From: Mucilaginibacter rubeus
GTDB taxonomy: Bacteria > Bacteroidota > Bacteroidia > Sphingobacteriales > Sphingobacteriaceae
Length of the DNA stretch: 64,000 nt
Direction of reading: 5' to 3'
NCBI RefSeq assembly: GCF_003286415.2
Contig: NZ_CP043450.1
Span: 4,712,001-4,776,000, forward strand
A program made the position numbers and the translations under genes. Below, piece by piece: positions 43,038-50,918 of the stretch (position 1 is the stretch's first letter; every line of letters starts with the position of its first letter). The notes under the pieces were generated by a model. The model did not search any database. It worked only from the letters and a program-made list of their open reading frames with translations, and was not told the origin of the DNA.

Positions 43038-43634
43038 ATGAAAACCAGTGCTTCAGTTTTAACCAAACTCACCTTAGGATTAGCCATTGCAGGCAGCATT
43101 GCCGCTTGTAGCCAAAATAAAACTGCCGATAAACCGGCTGCTGCTTCAACTACAGCAACACCCGATAAAGAAACTATCGTTTTTGTAAATTCAGATTCTT
43201 TACTGAACAAATACGATTACTTTAAAGATCTTTCAAAACGTTTGGAAGATAAAGGCAAAGCTTCACAAACTGATTTGCAAAACCGCGGCCAGGCTTTTCA
43301 ACGCCAGGTTGCTGAGTACCAAAAAAACCAGGCTACCATGCCTGCCGATCAGCGTCAGGCTACAGAACAGCAGTTACAGCGTAAACAACAGGAACTGCAA
43401 ACCTACTCACAAAATGCCGGTGCTGAGTTTCAAAACGAACAAGCTGCTGAGAATGCTAAGTTGTATGACAAAATCGCCGATTTTGTAAAAGCTTATGCTA
43501 AAGAAAAAGGCTATAAAATGGTATTAACTTTTTCAAAAGCTAACCCAACTGTATTATATGGCGATCCTTCTTTAGACGTCACGCTTGATGTTGCTAAACG
43601 CCTGAACGACGCTTACGCTAAAGACAAAAAATAA
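43038..43634 (+). CDS. OmpH/Skp-like lipoprotein
   Basis: 198 residues from ATG 43038. Signal and lipobox LGLAIAGSIAACSQNK. The body starts with IVFVNSDSLLNKYDYFKDL, the OmpH opening strand, followed by a long coiled coil rich in Gln and Lys (ADQRQATEQQLQRKQQELQ) and the closing GYKMVLTFSKANPTVLYGDP, also OmpH-like. Skp/OmpH proteins are periplasmic chaperones for outer-membrane proteins; this one is lipid-anchored. A tight terminator ends the gene. Confidence 0.85.
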   Translation: MKTSASVLTKLTLGLAIAGSIAACSQNKTADKPAAASTTATPDKETIVFVNSDSLLNKYDYFKDLSKRLEDKGKASQTDLQNRGQAFQRQVAEYQKNQATMPADQRQATEQQLQRKQQELQTYSQNAGAEFQNEQAAENAKLYDKIADFVKAYAKEKGYKMVLTFSKANPTVLYGDPSLDVTLDVAKRLNDAYAKDKK

Positions 43635-43714
43635 AACATTTGAAAATTTTGATGATATGCTATTAAAAATTAATATCATCTTCAAATTATCAAATTGTCA
43701 CATTTTCAAATTAG

Positions 43715-43741
43715 AACCTCAACTTCGGTTGAGGTTTTTTA
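43715..43741 (+). terminator. Intrinsic terminator of the OmpH-like gene
   Basis: AACCTCAAC / GTTGAGGTT with a TTCG tetraloop and following T run. Confidence 0.92.
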
Positions 43742-43753
43742 ATTTAGGACAAT

Positions 43754-44233
43754 ATGGAAAACACGGCACACGAAAAATTTATGCGCATAGCCATTGAGCT
43801 GGCCGAAGACAATGTAAAGCGCGGCATAGGCGGCCCTTTTGGGGCTGTTATAGTTAAAGATGGTATGATTATAGCCCGCAGCGCCAACCGTGTTGTACCC
43901 ACTAATGATCCTACCGCGCATGCCGAAGTTTCGGTGATTCGCCTGGCTTGCCAGGAGTTGGGGACCTATAATTTAGCCGGCTGTGAAATTTATACCAGCT
44001 GCGAACCTTGCCCTATGTGCCTGGGCGCTATTTACTGGGCCCGCATTGATAAAATTTACTACGCCAATACAAAAGCGGATGCCGCTGCCATAGGCTTCGA
44101 CGATCATTTTATTTATGACGAACTGGGCTGCACTATGGAAAAACGCAGGGTACCTTTTGTACAAATACTCAGGGAGGAAGCACAAACCGCCTTTAAGCTT
44201 TGGGAAACTACCGAGCATAAGGAACATTATTAA
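43754..44233 (+). CDS. guaD: Guanine deaminase
   Basis: 159 residues, cytidine-deaminase fold. It closely follows B. subtilis GuaD: IGGPFGAVIVKDG, NDPTAHAEV (zinc ligand His56, catalytic Glu58) and YTSCEPCPMCLGAIYWAR (zinc ligands Cys86, Cys89), and GFDDHFIYDEL near the end. It should convert guanine to xanthine and ammonia in purine salvage or breakdown. No other purine gene is adjacent. TadA is an alternative from the shared fold, but the C-terminal region favours GuaD. Confidence 0.87.
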   Translation: MENTAHEKFMRIAIELAEDNVKRGIGGPFGAVIVKDGMIIARSANRVVPTNDPTAHAEVSVIRLACQELGTYNLAGCEIYTSCEPCPMCLGAIYWARIDKIYYANTKADAAAIGFDDHFIYDELGCTMEKRRVPFVQILREEAQTAFKLWETTEHKEHY

Positions 44234-44256
44234 CCAGGATTTGGCGAGAACATCTT

Positions 44257-44386
44257 GTCTGAACCGGGATTAGAAGGATTTATCAGATGGGCAGAATTTT
44301 GAATTGCTCAGCGTTATATCCAATTTAACGGTCACATTTGCAAATCAAAATCCATTAATCCCGAAAATCCGCTTAATCCTGGTTCT
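44257..44386. repeat. Imperfect inverted repeat TGTCTGAACCGGGATTAGAAGG, entering hslR
   Basis: The left part reads TCTGAACCGGGATTAGAAGG, then ATTTATCAGATGG. The right part (about 44342-44386) holds AAAATCCATTAATCCCGAAA then ATCCGCTTAATCCTGGTTC in the opposite orientation. Its right end covers the last codons and the stop of the S4-domain gene. Related to 41189-41231. Confidence 0.65.
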
Positions 44387-44789
44387 CTTCTTCCTGCTCT
44401 TCAAAAAAGTTATCTTTCAAGTCATCAATCTCACGCCTTTCAAGCTTGGTAGGGCGGCCGGTGCCGCGGTCGCGTTTCAGTACCGGAGCATGGAACATGG
44501 ATTTAAATGCCTGAGTTTGCTCAACCGGGGTTATATCTTCATAAAAATTCACAGCGGTTTTGGCATCAACCCGGTTCTCGAGCAGGCCGGTTACCTTTAC
44601 CACTTTACGTTCAATACCTTTGGCAACGTGATAAACATCACCAATTTTCACCTCGTATGATGGTTTGATGTTTTTACCATCCAATTTTATGCGCCCGGCT
44701 TTGCAGGCATCAGAGGCCAGCGTACGGGTTTTAAAAACACGAATGGCCCACAAGTATTTATCTATTCTTAGCTTCTCTTTTTCGCCCAT
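44373..44789 (-). CDS. hslR: S4 domain RNA-binding protein, Hsp15-like
   Basis: 138 residues. S4 RNA-binding domain at residues 7-65: LRIDKYLWAIRVFKTRTLAS, DACKAGRIKLDGKNIKPSYE and VKIGDVYHV. The C-terminal half is basic then acidic (KRDRGTGRPTKLERREIDDL, EEQEEENQD). E. coli Hsp15 recycles stalled 50S subunits carrying nascent chains. The final residues and stop come from a dispersed repeat. Confidence 0.87.
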   Translation of the reverse strand: MGEKEKLRIDKYLWAIRVFKTRTLASDACKAGRIKLDGKNIKPSYEVKIGDVYHVAKGIERKVVKVTGLLENRVDAKTAVNFYEDITPVEQTQAFKSMFHAPVLKRDRGTGRPTKLERREIDDLKDNFFEEQEEENQD

Positions 44790-44936
44790 TTTATCAGTCC
44801 CTTTCCTTAATAAACCTGCCGGCCAACTGGTAACTGTTACTCCTCGCAGGATTAAGCCTCAAATCTAAAAATTTTGCATGGCTTCGCCATAGCTCGCCGT
44901 AGTAAGCAAGCCTTAATAGCTAATAAATTCAATAAC

Positions 44937-45131
44937 TTATTTAGGCAGGTCTCTTTTTATGAATTTACGATAAAGATATTCGGCATAACCAACGCTTATA
45001 TAATCAGGAAATTTCCAGGTGGGGTAATAGCGTTTTTTGATACTTTTAAGCGTACCAAAAAACAAAACACCTAAAATAAGCAGCAATGCAAATCCAAGCA
45101 AAATAACAGCAAATGACGCAAGATGGCTCAT
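44937..45131 (-). CDS. Small single-span membrane protein
   Basis: 64 residues, not recognised. One membrane span (SFAVILLGFALLLILGVLFF) followed by a basic, aromatic tail (SIKKRYYPTWKFPDYISVGY). The clear span-plus-tail design, ATG start and gap without competing frames support a real gene. Cytoplasmic tail by the positive-inside rule. Confidence 0.55.
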   Translation of the reverse strand: MSHLASFAVILLGFALLLILGVLFFGTLKSIKKRYYPTWKFPDYISVGYAEYLYRKFIKRDLPK

Positions 45132-45690
45132 ACGTTGGGGGAGTGGGGGATTAATAGTGATAAATTAAAAGGTAAAATTCAATAAAGTAATTTCTTACTA
45201 TTTAAAGAAAACTCTTATACGCTAAATAACGCATCAATGTTTACCGGTTTTATAACTTATCTCCCCGAAAATACTATGTCGCTAAAACAAGTAAGCCTCC
45301 CCGACACTCGCTGTCCGGAAGGCTTTTGACACCTAATTAGTTTAAACGTTGGTTTTCGTTTATATAAAATTAAGGCTTACTTAACGTTTTTTTATATGCT
45401 GTTAACTGATTGTCCGGATTTTGTATACCTATGTGTAAACCAATACACTGACAATCAAATTATTATACGCAATCAGTCAAATATACCCACAGTTTTCTCA
45501 AAATATCGCTCATATAACATCAAAATCGAGTTTCAATGCGTTGCGATCCGGTTTAAGTATTAATGATTAATGTGGCCATAGCGCTGAATCTTTTAACCCC
45601 AATGCGTTTCATTCATCATACATTCAATCTTTTAAAATCAAACATATTTCCTTAAAAATCCTTTAATTTGCCAAAAGTTTAATTTCACCA
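45132..45690. other. 559-bp gene-free region upstream of dapD
   Basis: AT-rich. One hairpin at 45293-45325 (AAGCCTCCCCGACA / TGTCCGGAAGGCTT, two mismatches). A TAATTTG element at 45664-45670 just before dapD resembles a -7 box. No RNA gene or conserved frame recognised. Confidence 0.5.
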
Positions 45691-46506
45691 ATGCAAGATC
45701 TCAAAAAACTGATTGAAGAGGCCTGGGAGGACAGGAACCTGCTTAACTACAATGAATATACCAACGCCATCGAAACCGTTATAGACCGGTTGGATAAAGG
45801 CGAAATCCGTGTGGCCGAACCAATTGGCTCACGCTGGCATGTAAATGAGTGGATTAAAAAGGCGGTTGTTCTGTATTTCCCAACCAGGCAGATGGAAGAA
45901 ATTAAAACCGGTCCTTTTGTTTTTCATGACAAAATGAAACTCAAAACCGATTACAAACAAACCGGTGTCCGTGTGGTACCTCACGGTATTGCCCGTTACG
46001 GAGCTCACCTGGCTAAAGGTGTTATCATGATGCCATCGTATGTAAACATCGGCGCTTATGTTGATGAAGGTACCATGGTTGATACCTGGGCTACTGTTGG
46101 TTCATGTGCGCAGATTGGCAAACATGTCCACTTAAGTGGTGGTGTTGGTATTGGTGGTGTTTTAGAGCCATTACAAGCTGCTCCTGTTATTATTGAAGAT
46201 AACTGCTTTTTAGGTTCACGCGCCATTGTTGTTGAAGGCGTACATGTTGAACACGAAGCAGTATTAGGTGCAAACGTGGTATTAACAGCATCAACCAAAA
46301 TTATTGATGTTACCCACAGCACTCCTATTGAGTATAAAGGCCGTGTACCTGCCCGCTCGGTAGTAATTCCGGGATCATACACCAAAAAATTTGCTGCTGG
46401 TGAATACCAGGTGCCTTGTGCCCTGATCATCGGTACGCGTAAGGAGTCAACCGATAAAAAAACGTCGTTGAATGACGCCCTGCGTGAAAATAACGTAGCG
46501 GTTTAA
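45691..46506 (+). CDS. dapD: 2,3,4,5-tetrahydropyridine-2,6-dicarboxylate N-succinyltransferase
   Basis: 271 residues, lysine/diaminopimelate pathway, cytoplasmic trimer using succinyl-CoA. N-terminal helical domain (LKKLIEEAWEDRNLLN). Left-handed beta-helix with hexapeptide repeats (VIMMPSYVNIGAYVDEGTMV, DTWATVGSCAQIGKHVHLSG, GVGIGGVLEPLQAAPVIIED). C-terminal SVVIPGSYTKKF. Length and motifs are standard. Confidence 0.95.
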   Translation: MQDLKKLIEEAWEDRNLLNYNEYTNAIETVIDRLDKGEIRVAEPIGSRWHVNEWIKKAVVLYFPTRQMEEIKTGPFVFHDKMKLKTDYKQTGVRVVPHGIARYGAHLAKGVIMMPSYVNIGAYVDEGTMVDTWATVGSCAQIGKHVHLSGGVGIGGVLEPLQAAPVIIEDNCFLGSRAIVVEGVHVEHEAVLGANVVLTASTKIIDVTHSTPIEYKGRVPARSVVIPGSYTKKFAAGEYQVPCALIIGTRKESTDKKTSLNDALRENNVAV

Positions 46507-46509
46507 TAT

Positions 46510-46641
46510 AGATATGAGATATCAGATGTGAGATATGAGATATGAGATTTTGAATAAACAATAAGCTCAACTCACATCTGATATACCTACCAGAGAGACA
46601 TTACTGATTATCTCACGTCTCATATCTCACATCCCATATCT
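46510..46641. repeat. GAGATATGAGATATGA-type inverted repeat
   Basis: Left side has AGATATGAGATATCAGATGT and GAGATATGAGATATGAGAT; right side has the complementary ATCTCACGTCTCATATCTCA and CATCCCATATCT. An inner pair is TATCAGATGTGAG (46519) with CTCACATCTGATA (46571). It fills almost the whole gap between dapD and the glycosyltransferase gene. No coding frame. Confidence 0.75.
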
Positions 46642-46646
46642 AAAAC

Positions 46647-47774
46647 ATGAAGATAGGATACGATGCTAAACGGGCTTTTTATAATAATACCGGCTTAGGT
46701 AATTACAGCCGCTGGCTATTAAAAGGCATCGCATCGCTCAATCTGTCAAACATTTTATACCTATATACGCCAAAAGCAAAAGCCAATTCCCGGCTTAATT
46801 TCATTGGCAGTTATCCCAACATTCAAATCGTTACGCCACAAAGCAAATGGTTTACTTCATGGTGGCGCAGTAAAGGCATTATTAAAGATCTTAAGCGCGA
46901 TGGTATTGAATTATACCACGGGTTAAGTCATGAGCTTCCTTCAGGTATTGGGCAAACAAACATCAGGTCGGTTGTTACCATACATGATCTTATCTTCATG
47001 CGTTACCCTAAACAATTTGGCCCGGTTAATTACCGTATTTACCTGGCCAAGGTAAAACACGCCTGCCTGGTTGCGGATAAGATCATCGCCATAAGTCAAA
47101 AAACAAAAGATGATGTAATTGAACTGCTCGGCATCGATCCCCAAAAAATCGAAGTTATTTACCAGGGATGCGACCCTGCTTTTGCAATTGAACAGACAGC
47201 TGAGCAAAAATTGACCGTAAAAGAAAAATACAATTTGCCTGATAGCTATATATTGAGTGTAGGTACTATCGAAGAGCGCAAAAATCTATTGTTAATTGTC
47301 AAAGCTTTAAAAAACGTAGTCGATGATATACCTTTGGTTGTTGTTGGTAAAGAAACCCAATATACCCAACAGGTTAAAGCTTATTTAACAGCCAGCAATT
47401 TAAACCAAAGGGTAATATTTTTAAAAGACGTTACTTTTGCAGAATTACCTGCTGTTTATCAGCTGGCATCGGTATTTGTTTACCCTTCCAGGTACGAAGG
47501 TTTCGGCATCCCGATATTAGAGGCACTCAACTCAGGCGTCCCGGCTATAGCTACAACGGGCTCATGCCTTAAAGAAGCCGGCGGCCCAGATAGCTTGTAC
47601 GTTAGCCCGGATGATGATGCCGGTCTGGCCGAAAAAATAAACAGCGTACTTGCCAATGATTTATTGCGGCAAAACATGATAACTAAAGGTTGCGCTTACG
47701 CAACCAATTTTACTGAAGATAAACTAAGCCGGCAGTTAATGCGGCTTTATCAAAATATTTTGAGCCATGATTAA
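46647..47774 (+). CDS. Glycosyltransferase family 4
   Basis: 375 residues, GT-B fold. Start KIGYDAKRAFYNNTGLGNYS is the loop typical of mannosyltransferase-like GT4 enzymes; VVTIHDLIFMRYPKQF; donor-domain SYILSVGTIEERKNL; and the E-x7-E motif EGFGIPILE. C-terminal residues overlap the tsaC start by 8 bp. Specificity unknown; it may serve the surface polysaccharide supported by rhamnose and fucose genes further right. Confidence 0.9.
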   Translation: MKIGYDAKRAFYNNTGLGNYSRWLLKGIASLNLSNILYLYTPKAKANSRLNFIGSYPNIQIVTPQSKWFTSWWRSKGIIKDLKRDGIELYHGLSHELPSGIGQTNIRSVVTIHDLIFMRYPKQFGPVNYRIYLAKVKHACLVADKIIAISQKTKDDVIELLGIDPQKIEVIYQGCDPAFAIEQTAEQKLTVKEKYNLPDSYILSVGTIEERKNLLLIVKALKNVVDDIPLVVVGKETQYTQQVKAYLTASNLNQRVIFLKDVTFAELPAVYQLASVFVYPSRYEGFGIPILEALNSGVPAIATTGSCLKEAGGPDSLYVSPDDDAGLAEKINSVLANDLLRQNMITKGCAYATNFTEDKLSRQLMRLYQNILSHD

Positions 47775-48336
47775 AGACGAAGTAGCCAAAGCTTTAAAAG
47801 TAGTACAGGAAGGCGGCATTATCCTTTACCCTACCGATACCATTTGGGGTATAGGCTGTGATGCCACCAATACCGAGGCCATTCAAAAAATTTATCGACT
47901 TAAACAGCGTGATGAGGCTAAAAGCATGATCATTTTGCTGGATACCGAAAACAAGCTGGAAAGTTATATCAGCGAAGTAAATCCGCTGGCCTTTGAGTTG
48001 ATTGAGTATGCCGAAAACCCGTTAACACTGGTAATGCCTGGCGCTAAAAATATTTCACCGGCTTTAATCGCTACAGATGGCAGCGTAGGAATCAGGGTTG
48101 TAAAAGATACTCCGTTTTGCCAACAACTGATTCAGCGTTTACGCAAACCATTGGTGTCAACATCGGCCAATATCAGCGGGAAACCTTCGCCACAGTATTT
48201 TTCACAGATAGACCAGGAAATTATTGATGGTGTTGATTACGTTGTTGATTTGGAGCAACATAGTAAAGAAATCAAAACGCCATCAACTATTATGAAACTG
48301 GCACCCGATGGCCGGTTTGAGTTTTTGCGCCGTTAA
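47767..48336 (+). CDS. tsaC: L-threonylcarbamoyladenylate synthase
   Basis: 189 residues, Sua5/YciO/YrdC family, makes threonylcarbamoyl-AMP for the t6A37 modification of tRNA. Visible: GGIILYPTDTIWGIGCDATN, IYRLKQRDEAKSMIILL, PLTLVMPGAK, VGIRVVKDTPFCQQLI and LVSTSANISGKPS. Translationally coupled to the upstream glycosyltransferase by overlap. The Sua5 C-terminal domain is absent, as in TsaC. Confidence 0.9.
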   Translation: MIKDEVAKALKVVQEGGIILYPTDTIWGIGCDATNTEAIQKIYRLKQRDEAKSMIILLDTENKLESYISEVNPLAFELIEYAENPLTLVMPGAKNISPALIATDGSVGIRVVKDTPFCQQLIQRLRKPLVSTSANISGKPSPQYFSQIDQEIIDGVDYVVDLEQHSKEIKTPSTIMKLAPDGRFEFLRR

Positions 48337-48337
48337 C

Positions 48338-48371
48338 GGGAGATTAGAGGTTGGAGATTAGTGATTAGTTA
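48338..48371. repeat. Dispersed GAGATTAGAGGTTGGAG repeat, copy 2
   Basis: GGGAGATTAGAGGTTGGAGA then TTAGTGATTAGTTA, starting right after the tsaC stop. Same family as 5707-5741, opposite orientation; both copies abut a gene end. Confidence 0.65.
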
Positions 48372-48434
48372 AAAGGCATTTTTGAAAATATCTTTTAACA
48401 GAAACATTTTTATAAAATCTTTCGCGTAACCCCT

Positions 48435-48477
48435 ATTAACATTTAAATAATTGATAATAAATTATTTAAATGTTAAT
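48435..48477. repeat. 18-bp perfect AT-rich inverted repeat
   Basis: ATTAACATTTAAATAATT (48435-48452) and its exact reverse complement (48460-48477) around a 7-base centre. Two smaller hairpins follow at about 48531-48575 (GAAGTTTTAACTTC; CCGGAGTTTGCGACTCCGG). The remainder of the 370-bp gap holds no gene. Confidence 0.8.
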
Positions 48478-48667
48478 AATCCCAATAGTGTTAACCCTGT
48501 TAACCCCTGCCGTTACTATCAGACCACTGTCAGAAGTTTTAACTTCCGATAATTATGCCCGGAGTTTGCGACTCCGGTTGCAACTCCATTTTTAACTTAA
48601 AAGGCCAATTCTTAACACTTTTAACTTAAGACTTTTGACTTTACAAAGCATAGTTACCAATTAATCT

Positions 48668-48675
48668 TACCTTTG
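48668..48675 (+). promoter_or_regulatory. Candidate -7 element (TACCTTTG) for the cca-like gene
   Basis: Exact TAnnTTTG match 31 bases before the start codon; -33 unclear. Confidence 0.5.
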
Positions 48676-48706
48676 TACCCTTATTAGCGTTTTTAAGCAT
48701 CCAACT

Positions 48707-50119
48707 ATGCAGCAACACCTCAGGCATCCCGTATTTTCTGTAATATCCCGTTTGGCGGGCGAACAAAATGTACAGGCTTATGCTATAGGTGGTTTTGTAC
48801 GCGATATCTTCCTGAACCGCCCATCAAAAGATATTGACATTGTTGTTATCGGTAACGGCATCGCATTTGCCGAAGTAGTTGCCAGCACGCTTAAAGTTAA
48901 ACTGGCGGTTTATAAAAACTTCGGTACCGCATCACTCAAATACCGCGACCTTGAGGTCGAATTTGTAGGCGCCCGTAAGGAATCGTATCGCCGTGATTCG
49001 CGCAAGCCTATTGTGGAGAACGGCACTTTAGAAGACGACCAGAAACGCCGGGATTTTACCATCAACGCACTGGCTATCTCGCTTCACCCAGACACCTATG
49101 GCGAATTGCTTGATCCCTTCAATGGTATTGTCGATCTGGAAAACAAATTGATCCGCACACCGCTTAACCCCAATGAAACTTTTTCTGACGATCCGTTGCG
49201 CATGATGCGGGCCATCAGGTTTGCCACGCAGCTTAATTTCAGGATTGACGATATTGCCGTTGAAGCTATTAAAAACACTGCCGACAGGATCAGCATTATA
49301 TCGCAGGAGCGCATTACCGATGAACTGAACAAGATCATTCTATCGCCGGTGCCATCCATCGGTTTTAATTATCTGTTTGATACCGGGCTGCTGCACAAGA
49401 TATTCCCGCAAATGACAGCGCTTTACGGCGTTGATTATGTAGATGGTAAAGGCCATAAGGATAACTTTTACCATACCCTGCAAGTACTTGATAACATTTG
49501 CGAAACTACCGACGACCTTTGGCTACGCTGGGCAGCTATTTTACATGATATAGCCAAACCGGCCACCAAACGTTTTGAACCGGGCCACGGCTGGACCTTT
49601 CACGGCCATGAAGACCGCGGCGCGCGCATGGTGCCCAAGATCTTCGCTCAGCTTAAACTGCCGCTTAATGAAAAAATGAAGCAGGTTCAAAAATTGGTAC
49701 AATTGCATTTGAGGCCCATAGTGCTCTCACAATCAATAGTTACCGATTCGGCTGTACGGCGTTTGCTTTTTGAGGCAGGAGACGACATTGAAGGGCTCAT
49801 GCTGTTGTGTAAAGCAGACATCACCACCAAAAATGAATATAAGGTAAAAAAATATCGTAACAATTTTGAGCTTGTTCAACAAAAACTAAAAGATGTTGAA
49901 GAGCGCGACAGCATCCGCAACTGGCAGCCACCAGTTACCGGTAACGATATCATGACCATATTTGGTATAAAAGAAGGGCGCGAGGTTGGCATAATCAAAA
50001 ATCAGATCCGTGAAGCCATACTGGAAGGCGAAATCCCCAACAACCGCGAGGCTGCCTTAACATTCACAATTGCAAAGGGCCTTGAAATTGGCTTAAAAGT
50101 TGTGACTACCCCAAATTAA
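48707..50119 (+). CDS. CCA tRNA nucleotidyltransferase / poly(A) polymerase family with HD domain
   Basis: 470 residues, class II nucleotidyltransferase. Head: AYAIGGFVRDIFLNRPSKDI with DIDIVVIG supplying the metal-binding Asp pair; then ARKESYRRDSRKP, DQKRRDFTINALAISL and DDPLRMMRAIRFATQL. The C-terminal HD phosphohydrolase domain has AAILHDIAKPATK and FHGHEDRGARM. In Bacteroidota this single enzyme normally adds or repairs tRNA CCA ends. Confidence 0.92.
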   Translation: MQQHLRHPVFSVISRLAGEQNVQAYAIGGFVRDIFLNRPSKDIDIVVIGNGIAFAEVVASTLKVKLAVYKNFGTASLKYRDLEVEFVGARKESYRRDSRKPIVENGTLEDDQKRRDFTINALAISLHPDTYGELLDPFNGIVDLENKLIRTPLNPNETFSDDPLRMMRAIRFATQLNFRIDDIAVEAIKNTADRISIISQERITDELNKIILSPVPSIGFNYLFDTGLLHKIFPQMTALYGVDYVDGKGHKDNFYHTLQVLDNICETTDDLWLRWAAILHDIAKPATKRFEPGHGWTFHGHEDRGARMVPKIFAQLKLPLNEKMKQVQKLVQLHLRPIVLSQSIVTDSAVRRLLFEAGDDIEGLMLLCKADITTKNEYKVKKYRNNFELVQQKLKDVEERDSIRNWQPPVTGNDIMTIFGIKEGREVGIIKNQIREAILEGEIPNNREAALTFTIAKGLEIGLKVVTTPN

Positions 50120-50132
50120 ATTAAAACATTAT

Positions 50133-50140
50133 TATTTTTG
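50133..50140 (+). promoter_or_regulatory. Candidate -7 element (TATTTTTG)
   Basis: TAnnTTTG match 20 bases before the start of the pRiA4b ORF-3-like gene. Confidence 0.45.
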
Positions 50141-50160
50141 TCCAAAATCTACAATAAGCA

Positions 50161-50826
50161 ATGGCAGTATACAGGTTCAGGGTTACTTTTGAAGACTACG
50201 ATGACGTTACGAGAGAAATTGATGTAAAATCAAACCAAACTTTCGAAGACCTTCACCGCGCAATTCATCAGTCAACCGGCTACAATCCGGAATTTCCGTC
50301 ATCATTTTATATCAGCAACGATCAGTGGACCAAAGGTGAAGAAATTACTTACCTGCCCAATCAAAGACGTATTGACCGGGGCGTGTCATTAATGAATAAA
50401 GTAAAACTGTTAAGCTTTATTGATGATCCGCACCAGAAATTTTACTATACATTTAATTTTGATCGCCCATTCGATTTTCATGTCGAATTGCTTAAGATCA
50501 TTCTTGATGAAAACGCAGCCACAAGCTACCCTGCTGTTGTAAAATCAGTTGGTGAAGCTCCTAAACAATTTGGCAACGCCTTTAACCCTACCATCCTACC
50601 TCCTACTACCGAAGACTTTGACTTCCTGAACGAGATGGCCTTTAATCCTGAAGATGCCGAAGATTTTTCAGAAGTTACCGATAGCGATGATCTACCGGAA
50701 GAAAAACAAAGCGGCGGTCATAGCGATGAGGAGGAAGAGGAAGACGAGTTTGGCAACGAGTTTAGTGATGATGAAGGCTTTGATGACGATGAAAGACCAG
50801 GCCGCGGCAACAGCGACGACTATTAA
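50161..50826 (+). CDS. Plasmid pRiA4b ORF-3-like protein with acidic tail
   Basis: 221 residues. The first 130 (YRFRVTFEDYDDVTREIDVK, FEDLHRAIHQSTGYN, FYISNDQWTKGEEI) match the pRiA4b ORF-3/IS1096 passenger-like fold, a small ubiquitin-like domain of unknown role. The last 50 residues are strongly acidic (DEEEEEDEFGNEFSDDEGFD). Despite the family name there is no transposon context here, and homologues commonly sit in Bacteroidota housekeeping regions. Function unknown. Confidence 0.75.
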   Translation: MAVYRFRVTFEDYDDVTREIDVKSNQTFEDLHRAIHQSTGYNPEFPSSFYISNDQWTKGEEITYLPNQRRIDRGVSLMNKVKLLSFIDDPHQKFYYTFNFDRPFDFHVELLKIILDENAATSYPAVVKSVGEAPKQFGNAFNPTILPPTTEDFDFLNEMAFNPEDAEDFSEVTDSDDLPEEKQSGGHSDEEEEEDEFGNEFSDDEGFDDDERPGRGNSDDY

Positions 50827-50832
50827 ATTTTA

Positions 50833-50918
50833 ATTGATGGTTCATAGTTGATGGTTTATGGTATTTCCTAAACCACTTTTCAATTAGGTTCCGTACTATG
50901 AACTATGAATCATCATCT
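50833..50918. repeat. Imperfect inverted repeat of ATGGTTCATAG type
   Basis: TTGATGGTTCATAGTTGATG on the left faces CTATGAACTATGAATCATCA on the right with several mismatches. The right arm runs up to the miaA start and contains in-frame ATG codons. Confidence 0.65.

Noticed and set aside
43640..43712. Imperfect TTTGAAAATTTTGATGAT inverted repeat after the OmpH-like gene
   Set aside because: AT-rich with several mismatches; could arise by base composition and a clear terminator follows it.
50161..50826. Transposon passenger gene
   Set aside because: The family name mentions IS1096, but there are no inverted ends, target duplications or transposase nearby.
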